Position numbers and translations under genes: made by a program. Source: Psychromonas arctica DSM 14288 (GTDB lineage: Bacteria; Pseudomonadota; Gammaproteobacteria; Enterobacterales; Psychromonadaceae). From it: DNA of 64,000 bases. Below the pieces are notes generated by a model that worked only from the letters and a program-made list of their open reading frames with translations, had not been told where the DNA came from and made no database searches. The DNA lies in assembly GCF_000482725.1 (NCBI RefSeq), contig NZ_KI519484.1:13851-77850 (forward strand), read 5' to 3'. Below are positions 39,732 through 48,816 of the stretch, piece after piece (position 1 is the first letter of the stretch; each line of letters opens with the position of its first letter).

Positions 39732-40201
39732 TAAATGCTTTCAAACCAATCTGGCACAGCGCGTTTAGTCCACTTTGCAAACTTTGCTTTATCTCCACGA
39801 TAAAATTGTCGGTAAGCCTCGACAGCATTACCTTCGACTTTATAAATGTCTGGCATTGCTTGGGGAAAGGGAGTTAAACCGATAGCAGGAAAAGTATATT
39901 GCTCAATAATTGGTAAAACGGCCATCGACTTATGGTCGTGTTGTTTATTATAACGATACTTATACTCATCATTTAAAGCGACGCTTAAATCGCGTAACCA
40001 AATAAAATTGTCGTAGGACTCCTCTACCCATAATACACTGGGATGTTTAATGTGTGTCGACTTATAAGGGGTAACAAATCCTTTTTTATTTAATGCAGTA
40101 CAAAGTAGTTGTACACTTTCTAAGATCATTTTTACAACGTGTTGATCGCAATGGTATTGAGCGCACTGTTTAATATCTTTATCTAATATGAATATGTTCA
40201 T
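39731..40201 (-). CDS. Conserved protein of a family common in phages, function unknown
   Basis: The 156-residue soluble protein has no signal peptide or membrane segment. Conserved-looking elements are MNIFILDKD at the N-terminus, CDQHVVKMILESVQLL, HIKHPSVLWVEES, NFIWLRDL and, near the end, YKVEGNAVEAYRQFY followed by KFAKWTKRAVPDWF. From memory this is a family found in T4-like and other phages and scattered in bacterial chromosomes; I know no proven activity, though some relatives are annotated as pyrimidine-dimer-glycosylase-like. His and Cys near the N-terminus could bind metal. No integrase or other phage gene is near. It is convergent with bioD. Confidence 0.6.
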   Translation of the reverse strand: MNIFILDKDIKQCAQYHCDQHVVKMILESVQLLCTALNKKGFVTPYKSTHIKHPSVLWVEESYDNFIWLRDLSVALNDEYKYRYNKQHDHKSMAVLPIIEQYTFPAIGLTPFPQAMPDIYKVEGNAVEAYRQFYRGDKAKFAKWTKRAVPDWFESI

Positions 40202-40403
40202 TACAGCCTCTAGTAAATTTTTTACCTATGCTGCTATACGCATTAAATCAATTTTAGGATCTGTTTTTGAATAATTAGCGCGCTAGATTCATACTTTATC
40301 TTATGAACACTGGAACTGTGAAAATATACAAATTTAGCATTTTTATATCGCACGGGTTTTACTAAGTATAATAAGAATTTGAAATGCTTGGAGCCCAGTT
40401 ATG

Positions 40404-40456
40404 CGGATACTGTTTAAACGGATACTATCTGAGACTATAATTTTATTAAGTATCCG
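40404..40456. repeat. Three copies of CGGATACT (two direct, one inverted)
   Basis: CGGATACT occurs at 40404-40411 and 40419-40426, and its complement AGTATCCG at 40449-40456. The second and third are the core of a perfect 11-bp inverted repeat (AAACGGATACT and AGTATCCGTTT, 40416-40459). It ends 31 bases past the cnoX stop on that gene's strand, so it may fold into its 3' end. Confidence 0.7.
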
Positions 40457-40490
40457 TTTATTTAAACTTGGAAGCTTTCGAAACTAATAG

Positions 40491-41342
40491 CTAATACAAC
40501 AAACTATAAAGTTTACGACGGTATTCTGACACCAAAGTTGTATCATCTACGGAGGCTAAAATATCTAACATGGTTTTTTTAGCATCGCCATTTTCATAGC
40601 CTAAGTCGTGACATAACAAGCTATATAAAAGAGCAAGTGCTTCACTAAAACGTTTGGCTTGATGGTATTGAATAGCAAGTTGGTATTGAATCGGTTGTTT
40701 ATCCGCAGCATCCATTAACGCATTTTCCAATGCGGTTATTTCTGGCGTTTGTGCTGATTGTTCTGCGAGTTGTAACTCTGACATCAGATTATGATAAATC
40801 ATATTTTGATCTGCCATAGGAATAGCCGCTAAAATAGGTTTTGCATTTTCAAATTCACCCAAGGCTAAATAAATTTGTGCCGTTGCAAGTTTAATTTGGT
40901 TATCTTCAGGGCTTAGCTTTTGTGCTTGTATAATGGTTGCTTTCGCCTCACCTAATTTACCTTGAGCAAATAGTGTTTGCGCATCACCTAGCAATGCCAG
41001 TGCGGGGGCGGGCAGATGTTTCTTGATGAAGTTATTTATAAAGTCGGTCGTTTGCTCTCCAGCAAAGCCATCAACTCCTTGTCCATTTACAAACATATAT
41101 ACCGTTGGCACACTTTTAATTTCAAAATGCTGCACAATTTGTTGCTCTGTCTCGCAGTTTATTTTGGCGAGTGTAAAGCCATTAGCATGTTCTCTTTGTA
41201 GTTGCTCAAGCAAAGGCAACAAAGCACCACAGATAGTACATTGGCTTGACCAAAAAACAGCCAGCACAGGTTTATTTACTGAACCTTGCGCAATTATAGT
41301 TTGGAAATCTTGCACGGTTACATCAAATATATCTGCTTGCAT
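40491..41342 (-). CDS. cnoX: Thioredoxin-like co-chaperone CnoX (YbbN), with a CXXC motif
   Basis: CnoX proteins combine an N-terminal thioredoxin fold with C-terminal TPR repeats. In E. coli CnoX is a chlorine-activated holdase that hands clients to GroEL or DnaK. From the ATG at 41342 the protein has 283 residues (E. coli 284). The thioredoxin part covers residues 1-110, with the active site WSSQCTICG (Cys35, Cys38) and the cis-Pro in KSVPTVYMF. Helical repeats follow from about residue 115 (LGEAKATIIQAQKLSPEDNQ is one). E. coli CnoX has SXXC at this site; here both Cys are present, so it could be redox active. The longest frame starts 24 codons earlier, but AGAGGA favours 41342. Confidence 0.85.
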   Translation of the reverse strand: MQADIFDVTVQDFQTIIAQGSVNKPVLAVFWSSQCTICGALLPLLEQLQREHANGFTLAKINCETEQQIVQHFEIKSVPTVYMFVNGQGVDGFAGEQTTDFINNFIKKHLPAPALALLGDAQTLFAQGKLGEAKATIIQAQKLSPEDNQIKLATAQIYLALGEFENAKPILAAIPMADQNMIYHNLMSELQLAEQSAQTPEITALENALMDAADKQPIQYQLAIQYHQAKRFSEALALLYSLLCHDLGYENGDAKKTMLDILASVDDTTLVSEYRRKLYSLLY

Positions 41343-41584
41343 ATTCGGTTTTTCCTCTTTAATAAATATTCTACGAATGTTTGGCAATGATACGTGAAGA
41401 TTACTGGACAGCAAAGACTATGCGTTTGATATTAGCGCAATTATCAAGTCATTAACGTAGAAAAAGGTGAGCATCTGCAACAATGTTATAAATATTCGCT
41501 CAGAGAAGTAATCAGTTGATTTTTCTTCTTGTTTTTAAAGGCTTGCAAAAGTAACATTAGACGCTCAATAAAAGGAGCATTTAC

Positions 41585-42466
41585 ATGTTAACAGGTAGTA
41601 TCGTAGCACTCGTAACCCCAATGGATGAGACCGGCGAAATTGATTATAATGCATTAAAAGAACTTGTAGAGTTCCATATTAAATCAAAAACTGCAGCCAT
41701 AGTTGCTGTAGGGACATCTGGTGAGTCAGCAACTTTTAGTGTTGATGACCATGTTAAAGTTGTTGAACGTACTATCGCTTATGCTGCGGGTCGAATTCCT
41801 GTGATTGCAGGTAATGGGGCTAATTCAACATCTGAAGCAATTGCATTAAGCAAATTATTTACTAATAGTGGCATTGTTGCAGGTTTAAATGTAACTCCTT
41901 ATTACAATAAACCAACTCAAGAAGGTTTATACCTTCACTTTAAAGCGATTGCTGAATCGTGTGAATTACCACAAATTCTATATAACGTACCTGGCAGAAC
42001 TTCCGTCGATATGTTGCCTGAAACAGTTGCGCGTTTAGCTAAAATTCCAAATATTATTGGTATTAAAGAAGCAACCGGTGACTTACAACGCCTTGCTGAA
42101 TTAAAAGCAATTTTGCCTGAGGATTTTGTACTTTATAGTGGAGATGATGCAACAGGTTGTGACTTTATGTTACAAGGTGGTCATGGAGTCATTTCTGTAT
42201 CTACCAATATTGCTCCCGTTGAAATGGCTGAAATGTGCGAACATGCACTGGCTGGTGAAATTGAAAAAGCACAAGCTATCAATGCTCAATTAATGCCTAT
42301 TCATACCAACCTTTATCATGAAGCAAATCCAATTCCAGTTAAATGGGCCTGTGCGGAGCTAGGTTTAATTCCTACTCCTACGTTACGTTTACCATTAACA
42401 ACATTATCTGAGCAGTATCAGGGTACTGTTCGAAATGCCTTAATAGAAGCAAAATTACTGTCATGA
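41585..42466 (+). CDS. dapA: 4-hydroxy-tetrahydrodipicolinate synthase DapA
   Basis: DapA condenses pyruvate with aspartate semialdehyde at the start of lysine and diaminopimelate synthesis. The 293-residue TIM-barrel protein keeps the key residues at E. coli positions: Tyr133 in [10 protein letters not shown] and the Schiff-base Lys161 in [10 protein letters not shown], plus the TTXXS-like [17 protein letters not shown] lies eight bases before the ATG. Its stop overlaps the bamC start by four bases (ATGA), so the two are translationally coupled, as in E. coli. Confidence 0.96.
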   Translation: MLTGSIVALVTPMDETGEIDYNALKELVEFHIKSKTAAIVAVGTSGESATFSVDDHVKVVERTIAYAAGRIPVIAGNGANSTSEAIALSKLFTNSGIVAGLNVTPYYNKPTQEGLYLHFKAIAESCELPQILYNVPGRTSVDMLPETVARLAKIPNIIGIKEATGDLQRLAELKAILPEDFVLYSGDDATGCDFMLQGGHGVISVSTNIAPVEMAEMCEHALAGEIEKAQAINAQLMPIHTNLYHEANPIPVKWACAELGLIPTPTLRLPLTTLSEQYQGTVRNALIEAKLLS

Positions 42467-43581
42467 TAAAAAACAACGCACTGACTAAAATTGCTAGTTT
42501 GGTGATCCTAAGTTCAGCGATCACTAGCTGTGCTAGGTTTGATACTAGAACACAAGCAGAAGGTAATGATGATTATCTACAAGCGACACTCATTGAAAAA
42601 TTTGATAGTGGAAATTTTTCAACATTAGAAAATCGTTCTACTTTTGATATTCAAGCACTTTCAACGCAGCAAGAAAAGCTAGGATTAAGTGGTAAAGATG
42701 TAGATGTTCGCCCTCCAAGTCAATTGATGGCTGTACTTGATGGTGTTTTACTGGATCCTGATCTTACCCAGAGTAAAGTTTGGTTTAATGCATTTAAACA
42801 AGAAACCAATATTGAACAAAAAGTGTGGGACTTAGCACTACAATATTTAGCATCTAAAGATGCTAAGAATGTCGTTGCAGATAGAACAGCACTAAGTATT
42901 GATACAGGCCTTGTTGTTAACCAACGTAGTTATGGCAGTTTAAGCAAGAATACAGTGCGTGAGGAAGGTGCTTATCAATTACAATTAGCGGAAGGCGGAG
43001 ATGGGCGAAGTATTTCTTTATCTGTTGACGCAACAAGTTATCAACAGTCAAACGATAATGAGCCGGTTAAAGAAATTTTAGAAGGCCGCAATAAACGCAG
43101 CATAGAAATTCGCTTTATCAATGACATGCTTAATTTTGCCTACTTGAAGCAAGAATCTGAAGCGTTAATCTCGGCTGACAATAAGCCTTTACCGATTAAA
43201 CTTGGTTTTGATGAAAGTCATCAAACGGCTTGGATTATTGATGCAGAATTTACAGAAGTATGGCGTAAACTGCCTGCATTATTGCAGTTAATGAGCTTTA
43301 GTCCTGTTGATAATGATAAGAATCTAGGTTACTTCCTCGTTAAATTTGAATCTCAAGATGCACAATATTGGCAGAAAAGAAACTTGAATCCAATTAACTT
43401 GGAGGAAGGTGAGTACTTTGTTCAATTAGGTGAATTAACCGGTGGGGATACATCTTTAACGTGGTTAAACGCTGATAAAAAACAATTATCTGACCAGGAA
43501 GTGACTGAGTTATATTTAAGTATCACTGATAATATTCGCAGTGTTATTTTAGAAAATGATATTCAGACTAAACCTTTATAA
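42463..43581 (+). CDS. bamC: Outer membrane assembly lipoprotein BamC
   Basis: BamC is a lipoprotein of the BAM complex that inserts beta-barrel proteins into the outer membrane. The 372-residue product has a lipoprotein signal (residues 1-22) with lipobox ITSC and acylated Cys23. An extended segment follows, with DDYLQA then PPSQL, the stretch that contacts BamD in E. coli. After it come two helix-grip domains. Sequence divergence from E. coli is high, as is normal for BamC, so the call leans on position after dapA, lipobox and length. Confidence 0.9.
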   Translation: MIKNNALTKIASLVILSSAITSCARFDTRTQAEGNDDYLQATLIEKFDSGNFSTLENRSTFDIQALSTQQEKLGLSGKDVDVRPPSQLMAVLDGVLLDPDLTQSKVWFNAFKQETNIEQKVWDLALQYLASKDAKNVVADRTALSIDTGLVVNQRSYGSLSKNTVREEGAYQLQLAEGGDGRSISLSVDATSYQQSNDNEPVKEILEGRNKRSIEIRFINDMLNFAYLKQESEALISADNKPLPIKLGFDESHQTAWIIDAEFTEVWRKLPALLQLMSFSPVDNDKNLGYFLVKFESQDAQYWQKRNLNPINLEEGEYFVQLGELTGGDTSLTWLNADKKQLSDQEVTELYLSITDNIRSVILENDIQTKPL

Positions 43582-43602
43582 AAGTTGTATTTAAAAATTT
43601 AG

Positions 43603-43633
43603 AGCCTGACTTGTAACGAGTTAGGCTTTTTTT
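43603..43633 (+). terminator. Rho-independent terminator after bamC
   Basis: AGCCTGACT and AGTTAGGCT pair with one wobble around a 7-base loop, followed by seven T. Confidence 0.88.
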
Positions 43634-43702
43634 ATTTATATGCACTGTAGCTCTTTAAATATGTTATTTCTGATAACACTATTTATCTTATAACTTTTAA
43701 TG

Positions 43703-43912
43703 CTATTTGTTATCCTGATTTTTTTGTTGTTGAGCCTGTTCTTCTTCAAGTTGTTTCTGTTGCTCTAATGCTTCTTTTTCTTTTTTATCTTTGATCGCTT
43801 TCACTACACTATCCGGTAGTTTCATATTAGCACTTTGTTTTAACAATAAAATATTGCTAAGGATGATCCCTAAGACAATCACCACAATAAAAATAACCCA
43901 CCCAGTAGACAT
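43703..43912 (-). CDS. DUF2897-type small membrane protein
   Basis: The 69-residue protein has one N-terminal membrane segment (about residues 4-22, WVIFIVVIVLGIILSNILLL), then SANMKLPDSVVKAIKDKK and a highly charged Glu/Gln tail that is likely disordered. This layout matches DUF2897 proteins of marine gammaproteobacteria, whose function is unknown. The ATG at 43912 has GGAGA seven to eight bases upstream; the ATG two codons earlier lies too close to it. Confidence 0.65.
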   Translation of the reverse strand: MSTGWVIFIVVIVLGIILSNILLLKQSANMKLPDSVVKAIKDKKEKEALEQQKQLEEEQAQQQKNQDNK

Positions 43913-43937
43913 AATCATTTCTCCAAACGATAGCGAT

Positions 43938-43964
43938 AAAAAAAGCAGAACCGAGTTCTGCTTT
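43938..43964 (-). terminator. Rho-independent terminator after purC
   Basis: On the minus strand AAAGCAGAAC and GTTCTGCTTT pair around TCG, followed by seven T, about 33 bases past the purC stop. It also separates purC from the DUF2897 gene on the same strand. Confidence 0.9.
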
Positions 43965-43996
43965 GATATTAACCTTTACTAGTAGATTAGCTAGCA

Positions 43997-45100
43997 TTAG
44001 TCGATTAGATTGTATTGCTCACGAAGAATATCGATGATTTCTTGTTTTGGATTCTCTGAAAGTACAATTTCTTTACCAATGATCTTTTCTGCAATAGCTG
44101 TGTAAGTTTTAGATATTTGCATTAATACAGATTCAGGTAACGCATTATCTTTTGCCAATGCAAAACGTTCAGGCATACGCTCTTTATTTAATAAGATATC
44201 TGGATCTGGGAAATGCTTAAGTAATAATTGACGGAAGTCTTCTTTAGAGTTTTCAACAATTTTACCATCTCGGTAAGCAGCACCATCCCAAATTCGTGAT
44301 GAATCAGGTGTCCCCACCTCATCCATGTAAATTAATTTTTCGTTACCTGATTTATCTGTTACGTAACCAAATTCAAATTTTGTATCAACAAAAATTTGAT
44401 CAAGCTTCGCTAATTCTGCACTAATCAAATCAAAACCTTCTTTTAAAAGTTTCTCGTAGTCGTTGATATGGTCTGCACAAGTAAAATTAAATGCTTGAAA
44501 ATTATCTTCAATGTTATGACGTGTAATATTAACATCATCAGCTTCTTGAACACCTGGAATACCTTTTAAAATCCCTTTAGTAGAAGGAGTGATCAGTAAT
44601 TCAGGTAATTTTGTATTGTTAGATAACCCATCGGCTATTTGAATGCCACAAAATTCACGCTCACCTTTTTCGTAAGCTCGCCACATTGAACCAGTAATAT
44701 ATTGGCGAGCAATCGCTTCGATCATTATTGGACGTGCTTTTTGTACAATCCAAACGAAGGGGTGCGGGATATCTAAAATGTGGCTGTCTGCTAAACCTTG
44801 TTCTTTAAATAGTTTAAACCAGTGATTAGAGATTGCATTAAGTGCAGCCCCTTTTCCAGGAACACCATTCATACCACCTTCACCGTGCCAAATACAGTCA
44901 AATGCAGAAATACGGTCACTGATAACCATAATTGCTAGAGGCGCGTCTGCTGCTACATTGTAGCCTTTTTCTTCAATTAAACGTTTGCTATCTTCAGTTG
45001 TTAACCAATAAACTGAACGCACTTTACCACTGTGGACTGGCTGGTCTGTACGAATAGGTAAATCGTTGTTTACAGCTAATACTTTGTCGGCAAGACTCAT
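43997..45100 (-). CDS. purC: SAICAR synthetase PurC, long form
   Basis: PurC joins CAIR and aspartate in purine synthesis. At 367 residues it is the long form seen in Vibrio and other marine gammaproteobacteria rather than the 237-residue E. coli type. Family motifs are GKVRSVYWL near the N-terminus, [18 protein letters not shown] before it, [23 protein letters not shown] with the metal-binding acidic residue and [13 protein letters not shown]. The insertions relative to the short form lie in the middle and the C-terminus ([19 protein letters not shown]). A 16-bp palindrome lies 27 bases upstream of the start. Confidence 0.93.
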   Translation of the reverse strand: MSLADKVLAVNNDLPIRTDQPVHSGKVRSVYWLTTEDSKRLIEEKGYNVAADAPLAIMVISDRISAFDCIWHGEGGMNGVPGKGAALNAISNHWFKLFKEQGLADSHILDIPHPFVWIVQKARPIMIEAIARQYITGSMWRAYEKGEREFCGIQIADGLSNNTKLPELLITPSTKGILKGIPGVQEADDVNITRHNIEDNFQAFNFTCADHINDYEKLLKEGFDLISAELAKLDQIFVDTKFEFGYVTDKSGNEKLIYMDEVGTPDSSRIWDGAAYRDGKIVENSKEDFRQLLLKHFPDPDILLNKERMPERFALAKDNALPESVLMQISKTYTAIAEKIIGKEIVLSENPKQEIIDILREQYNLID

Positions 45101-45127
45101 GAAAATATCCTATAAAAAGTCAAAGTG

Positions 45128-45143
45128 AGCAGATAAATCTGCT
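45128..45143. promoter_or_regulatory. 16-bp palindrome upstream of purC
   Basis: AGCAGATAAATCTGCT is a perfect palindrome with an AA centre, 27 bases before the purC start. It could be a leader hairpin or an operator; it does not resemble the PurR consensus. Confidence 0.4.
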
Positions 45144-45311
45144 GGGAATAATAAAGCCAAGATGATAGCAGATACTATAAAACTTATCATGTCAAAATGG
45201 CTCATGGTCATTATAATAAGCACCGATTAAAATGAATACTTAAGCACGACACGTTGATGACAAATTAACAACCAATGGTAAATGGCATTGTGCCAATAGG
45301 ATAATAAATAA

Positions 45312-46157
45312 ATGGCGAAAGACTTTACCTTTAAACAATTTCATATCAATGCATATCAATGTGGAATGCCGGTGAGTACCGATGCCATTTTGCTAGGTGC
45401 TTGGGCAAATATAAACTCAGCTAAAAAGATCCTAGATATTGGATGCGGTACCGGGTTATTGGCCATTATGTGTGCACAACGAAACACTCTTGCACATATT
45501 AGCGCTGTCGAAATTGAAAAAAATGCATTTAAAGCGGCACAGGAAAACGCAATTAATTGTCCATGGGCAAGCCGTTTAAGCATTCATCATCAATCAATCC
45601 AAGACTTTACAAATGAAGTGACAGCGCACTCGAACTTCGATGCGATTATTTGTAATCCGCCATATTTTAATAATGGGGCGCAATCTAGCAATTCCCGACG
45701 TGCGGTAGCGAGACATACTTCTGCTTTATCACACAACAATCTTTTAAGTTACTGTGCGCTGTTATTAACAGAACAAGGCACAGCAAACTTTGTATTACCA
45801 AAAGAAGAAGGGCTCAGTTTTATCAATTTATTACAAAACACAGATGCTGAACATTTTTTGAAGCTATCGTTAACGCGATTAACTTACGTTAAAACCACCA
45901 GCAGTAAACCGGCTATCCGTGTTTTAATTGAATTAACAAAACAGTCGACAACTAAAGGTACTTTAAAGTCATCCGTTTCAGATAAACCAGATTTACTAAA
46001 AACAGATCGATTAAATGAAAATTCATTAAAGGAACGGGGATTAAATTCAGCAATGTTAACGCCAGAATGGCTAAAAAATGAACTTGTTATTCATGATGGC
46101 CAAGCTTATTCAAAAGAATTTATTGAGTTAACGAAAGCCTTTTACTTGAAGATGTAG
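45312..46157 (+). CDS. trmN6: tRNA1(Val) adenine-37 N6-methyltransferase TrmN6 (YfiC)
   Basis: TrmN6 methylates A37 of tRNA1-Val. The 281-residue product begins FTFKQFHINAYQCGMPVSTD, a family hallmark. It has the SAM-binding motif ILDIGCGTGLLAIM and the catalytic NPPY motif in AIICNPPYFNNGAQ. It is about 36 residues longer than E. coli YfiC because of a polar, low-complexity stretch around residues 208-248 (rich in Thr, Ser, Lys and Asn), inserted before the conserved C-terminal YSKEFIELTKAFYLKM. Divergent from purC. Confidence 0.92.
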   Translation: MAKDFTFKQFHINAYQCGMPVSTDAILLGAWANINSAKKILDIGCGTGLLAIMCAQRNTLAHISAVEIEKNAFKAAQENAINCPWASRLSIHHQSIQDFTNEVTAHSNFDAIICNPPYFNNGAQSSNSRRAVARHTSALSHNNLLSYCALLLTEQGTANFVLPKEEGLSFINLLQNTDAEHFLKLSLTRLTYVKTTSSKPAIRVLIELTKQSTTKGTLKSSVSDKPDLLKTDRLNENSLKERGLNSAMLTPEWLKNELVIHDGQAYSKEFIELTKAFYLKM

Positions 46158-46270
46158 TATTTGAAGGTGTCGCTATTTAGCACTTTTTATAACTTACTAT
46201 AACTAATTGTAGCGTTCTTAATTAAGATTTAAATGAGGAAGTACAAGAACACTAGCCTTAATCAATGTAA

Positions 46271-46966
46271 TCAATCATTGTTAATGTAATCAAAGAATTG
46301 TCGATGCTCTTTTCCAGCACTGAAACTGCTCACTTTATTGGTATGTTTGTAGGCTTTCCAATTTGCTACTTGTGCTCCTTTGTTCAGGTGTGGAAATTTG
46401 GTGCCATCTTTGTAATCCAATGAAAGAAAAGTACAAAGCTCGATATAACTATTTTCATGACTCAAATTAATGGTCAATAAATTTTTACTGCCTTCAAAAT
46501 ATTGATGAACCTGTTTTTGATGACATAAGTAACATTCTGTAAGATGCTTTTCTGACCCCCTTAATTGATGATCTTCACCAAAGGAAATATTTAAAGCCCG
46601 TTTTAAAACGGGACTAAAGTGACCGGTTTTAGTTAATAAGTGAGGTGCCATTTTTACTAATAAACGTTGCATGGACGGGATCCATTGCGATAACTCTCTT
46701 TCTAAATAGATAAACTTTGAACCGGGAAACAGTGTATCTAATTGTTGATAATCAGAAAAACACGGGGCATCAGATATAACATCTGCTAATTCAAAGGTGT
46801 GCTTGGTAAACGCGGTGTGTGCAACTTTAAAACCAAGTTCCAGCATGGCAACACTAATACTGGTTGTACCCGTACGTGGTAACCCAATAATGAATATTTT
46901 TTGCTTAGCAACATTTGCCGCGGTATCAACGGTTGAAATTGGATTTTTTAGAAGTGAAGTCTGCAT
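46271..46966 (-). CDS. Sulfotransferase-family protein
   Basis: The 231-residue protein has the PAPS 5'-phosphosulfate loop IIGLPRTGTTSISVAM near residues 25-40 and a later KFIYLERELSQW resembling the 3'-phosphate site, so a sulfotransferase fold is likely. The length is typical of small bacterial members that act on sugars, lipids or small metabolites; the acceptor is unknown. It has no membrane segment or signal. It stands alone between trmN6 (convergent) and the large gap before the TRAP genes. AATGTAATCAA occurs twice, 19 bases apart, at its 3' end. Confidence 0.7.
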   Translation of the reverse strand: MQTSLLKNPISTVDTAANVAKQKIFIIGLPRTGTTSISVAMLELGFKVAHTAFTKHTFELADVISDAPCFSDYQQLDTLFPGSKFIYLERELSQWIPSMQRLLVKMAPHLLTKTGHFSPVLKRALNISFGEDHQLRGSEKHLTECYLCHQKQVHQYFEGSKNLLTINLSHENSYIELCTFLSLDYKDGTKFPHLNKGAQVANWKAYKHTNKVSSFSAGKEHRQFFDYINND

Positions 46967-47238
46967 AATGGCTATGAGTGGCTTTTAAGTTGATGAATGA
47001 GGAATGTATAACAGTAAACTTTTAATGGTATGGAAATGCCCATCAATATTCCTCTAAAAATAAAGTGATATAAGATGCAATTATGGACTAGGTAATGTTA
47101 TTACCCAAACTTATTAATATTAAAAATGGCGCAAAAAGAGTTACCATATTAGAGAGAGCTGCATATTAATCAATATTCTTAATATTAAATTAAGAAAAGT
47201 ACTTAAACTTAACACTCAAAAAAATAAATAATTCAAAG

Positions 47239-47301
47239 CTATATGGTTTTTAATGATTTAGCGGCTTCGCGAGCGAACGCTTCTAATTGCTTCTGATCCA
47301 T
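47239..47301 (-). pseudogene. First 20 codons of a decayed IS256-type transposase
   Basis: The frame reads MDQKQLEAFAREAAKSLKTI then TAG. It resembles the N-terminus of IS256-family transposases of Vibrio and Shewanella as I remember them (a run such as EALAREAAKSLKT followed by an Asp-rich segment). Everything after residue 20 is absent. About 40 bases upstream on the same strand, AAAACTGTGTAACTGC (47356-47341) looks like the terminal inverted repeat of such elements. No second end was found. Confidence 0.45.
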
Positions 47302-47536
47302 AACTGCGTATTCTTTTCCAAATAGTAGGATTATAAATAAGCAGTTACACAGTTTTTATTACAGTCTCCTACTATTTTTATTGTGTTTACTTTATAGAAT
47401 ATGCTTTATTTAACTTCCTTTATTCAACTAACTGATAACGATTAACTCACCCTGACATACTTGCCATAGTGACGCAATACGCCGCACTGTAATGCGCTCT
47501 TTGTTCCAACCAGTTCCTGTCAATAACTCTGAGTTT

Positions 47537-47594
47537 TGCTGTATTCAGCTTTACTGTATTCCCGCTTACTGCATTCACCTTCACTGTTTCGATT
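47537..47594. repeat. Imperfect 15-bp tandem repeat
   Basis: Three units, TGCTGTATTCAGCTT, TACTGTATTCCCGCT and TACTGCATTCACCTT, are followed by a partial fourth (CACTGTTTCGATT). The period is a multiple of three, but no long open frame runs through it. Confidence 0.65.
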
Positions 47595-47809
47595 ACTACT
47601 CATTTCTAATCACCTTAACTGACTTTTTAATGCTCAATTTGTGCGATTTTTGTATTATCTATTGAGAAAGCTAAGCGCCTAACAGTACTAACCACAACTT
47701 TGTGACATGACACCATTGTGTAGTTACAGTTAAGTGGTAATCTTTTGCGGGTTACACATCTATAACAAATTGATAACAAGATACAAATAGACTAAAAGGG
47801 ATTAATAAA

Positions 47810-48754
47810 ATGCAGAAAATTAAAATGCAGAAAATTTTTAAAAACGGAATAATTGGATTAGCGTGTTTATTTTCATTCAATGCGATGGCGGAAAACTACA
47901 CCATCGGTACGGGTAGTCAAAGTGGCACCTATTATCCTCTCGGTGGCATACTGGCTAAAATCTGGAGTGAAAATATAGAAGACTTTGATATGCGTGCGGA
48001 AGTAACGGCAGCATCTGTTGAAAATACTATCAAAGTGTCAACAAACAAGCAGCTTGCAGGTATTGCCATGGGTAATGTTGTGCTACAAGCGCATGAGGGT
48101 GTTAAACCTTTCCCACGTAAAATGGATGTCTCTGTACTGTTTGCTTTATATCCAAATGTTGTGCAGTTTATTGTGCCTGCAGATTCTAAAATTCAATCTA
48201 TTCAAGACCTTAAAGGTAAGCGTATTTCACTAGGTGCGCCGGGTTCAGGTACACGTGTAAGTTCAACTAATATTCTTGCTGCTTTGGGTATTACGGAAAA
48301 AGATATTGATGCGCAGTCACTTAACTACACTGCGACTACCAGTGCAATCTCTGCAGGACAAATTGATGCTGGTGCTATCGTAGGTAGTATTGGCGTAGGT
48401 GCTATTACAGAGCTTGCTTTTACTCACAACATTCGTATTTTATCTTTTACGCCTGAAGAACTGAAAGCAGTCACAGCAAGTAATGCTTCTTACCAAGAAA
48501 TCGAAGTACCTGCTGGTAGTTATAAAGGTGTAAACGCATTTAATGCACCAGCAGTGTGGAACATCTTAGTCGTTAATAAGAACTTAGATACTGATTTAGC
48601 TTACAAAATGACTAAAGTTGCTTTTGAAAATATGAGCAAAATTAATCAAGTGATCAGTGTGACTAAATTCACTACATTAGAAAACATGAACAAATTAAAA
48701 GGGATTGATTTACACCCCGGTTCACTTAAATACTTAAAAGAACAAATGCAATAA
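47810..48754 (+). CDS. TAXI-family TRAP transporter solute-binding protein
   Basis: This is the periplasmic receptor of a TRAP-type secondary transporter. The 314-residue precursor has a Sec signal peptide cut after AMA (residue 27), and the mature protein begins ENYTIGTGSQSGTYYPLGG, the signature of the TAXI subfamily. SLGAPGSGTR and DAGAIVGSIGVGAI are also typical. TAXI receptors have been linked to glutamate or other carboxylates, but the ligand cannot be read here. AAGGG lies nine bases before the ATG; an internal ATG at 47825 is possible. The matching fused permease follows after a partial terminator, which would give more receptor than permease. Confidence 0.85.
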   Translation: MQKIKMQKIFKNGIIGLACLFSFNAMAENYTIGTGSQSGTYYPLGGILAKIWSENIEDFDMRAEVTAASVENTIKVSTNKQLAGIAMGNVVLQAHEGVKPFPRKMDVSVLFALYPNVVQFIVPADSKIQSIQDLKGKRISLGAPGSGTRVSSTNILAALGITEKDIDAQSLNYTATTSAISAGQIDAGAIVGSIGVGAITELAFTHNIRILSFTPEELKAVTASNASYQEIEVPAGSYKGVNAFNAPAVWNILVVNKNLDTDLAYKMTKVAFENMSKINQVISVTKFTTLENMNKLKGIDLHPGSLKYLKEQMQ

Positions 48755-48816
48755 TCTCGATAGATTTCGCTTAAAGAACAAGTTCAACGTGAATAATCTT
48801 TGAGAGAATAATTAAT

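Larger units (their letters stand above)
46967..47809. other. Long intergenic region with remnant sequences
   Basis: This 843-base gap precedes the TRAP genes. It contains the start of an IS256-like transposase (47239-47301, minus) with a possible element end, and an imperfect 15-bp tandem repeat (47537-47594), each listed separately. The sequence otherwise has no gene-length frame. Such composition suggests an old insertion scar. Confidence 0.6.

Noticed and set aside
39731-40201. Prophage remnant
   Set aside because: A single phage-type gene with no integrase, attachment repeats or structural genes nearby does not support a prophage.
47704-47720. Possible CRP site upstream of the TAXI gene
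   Set aside because: Only the left half TGTGA is present; the right half does not match TCACA at the required spacing.
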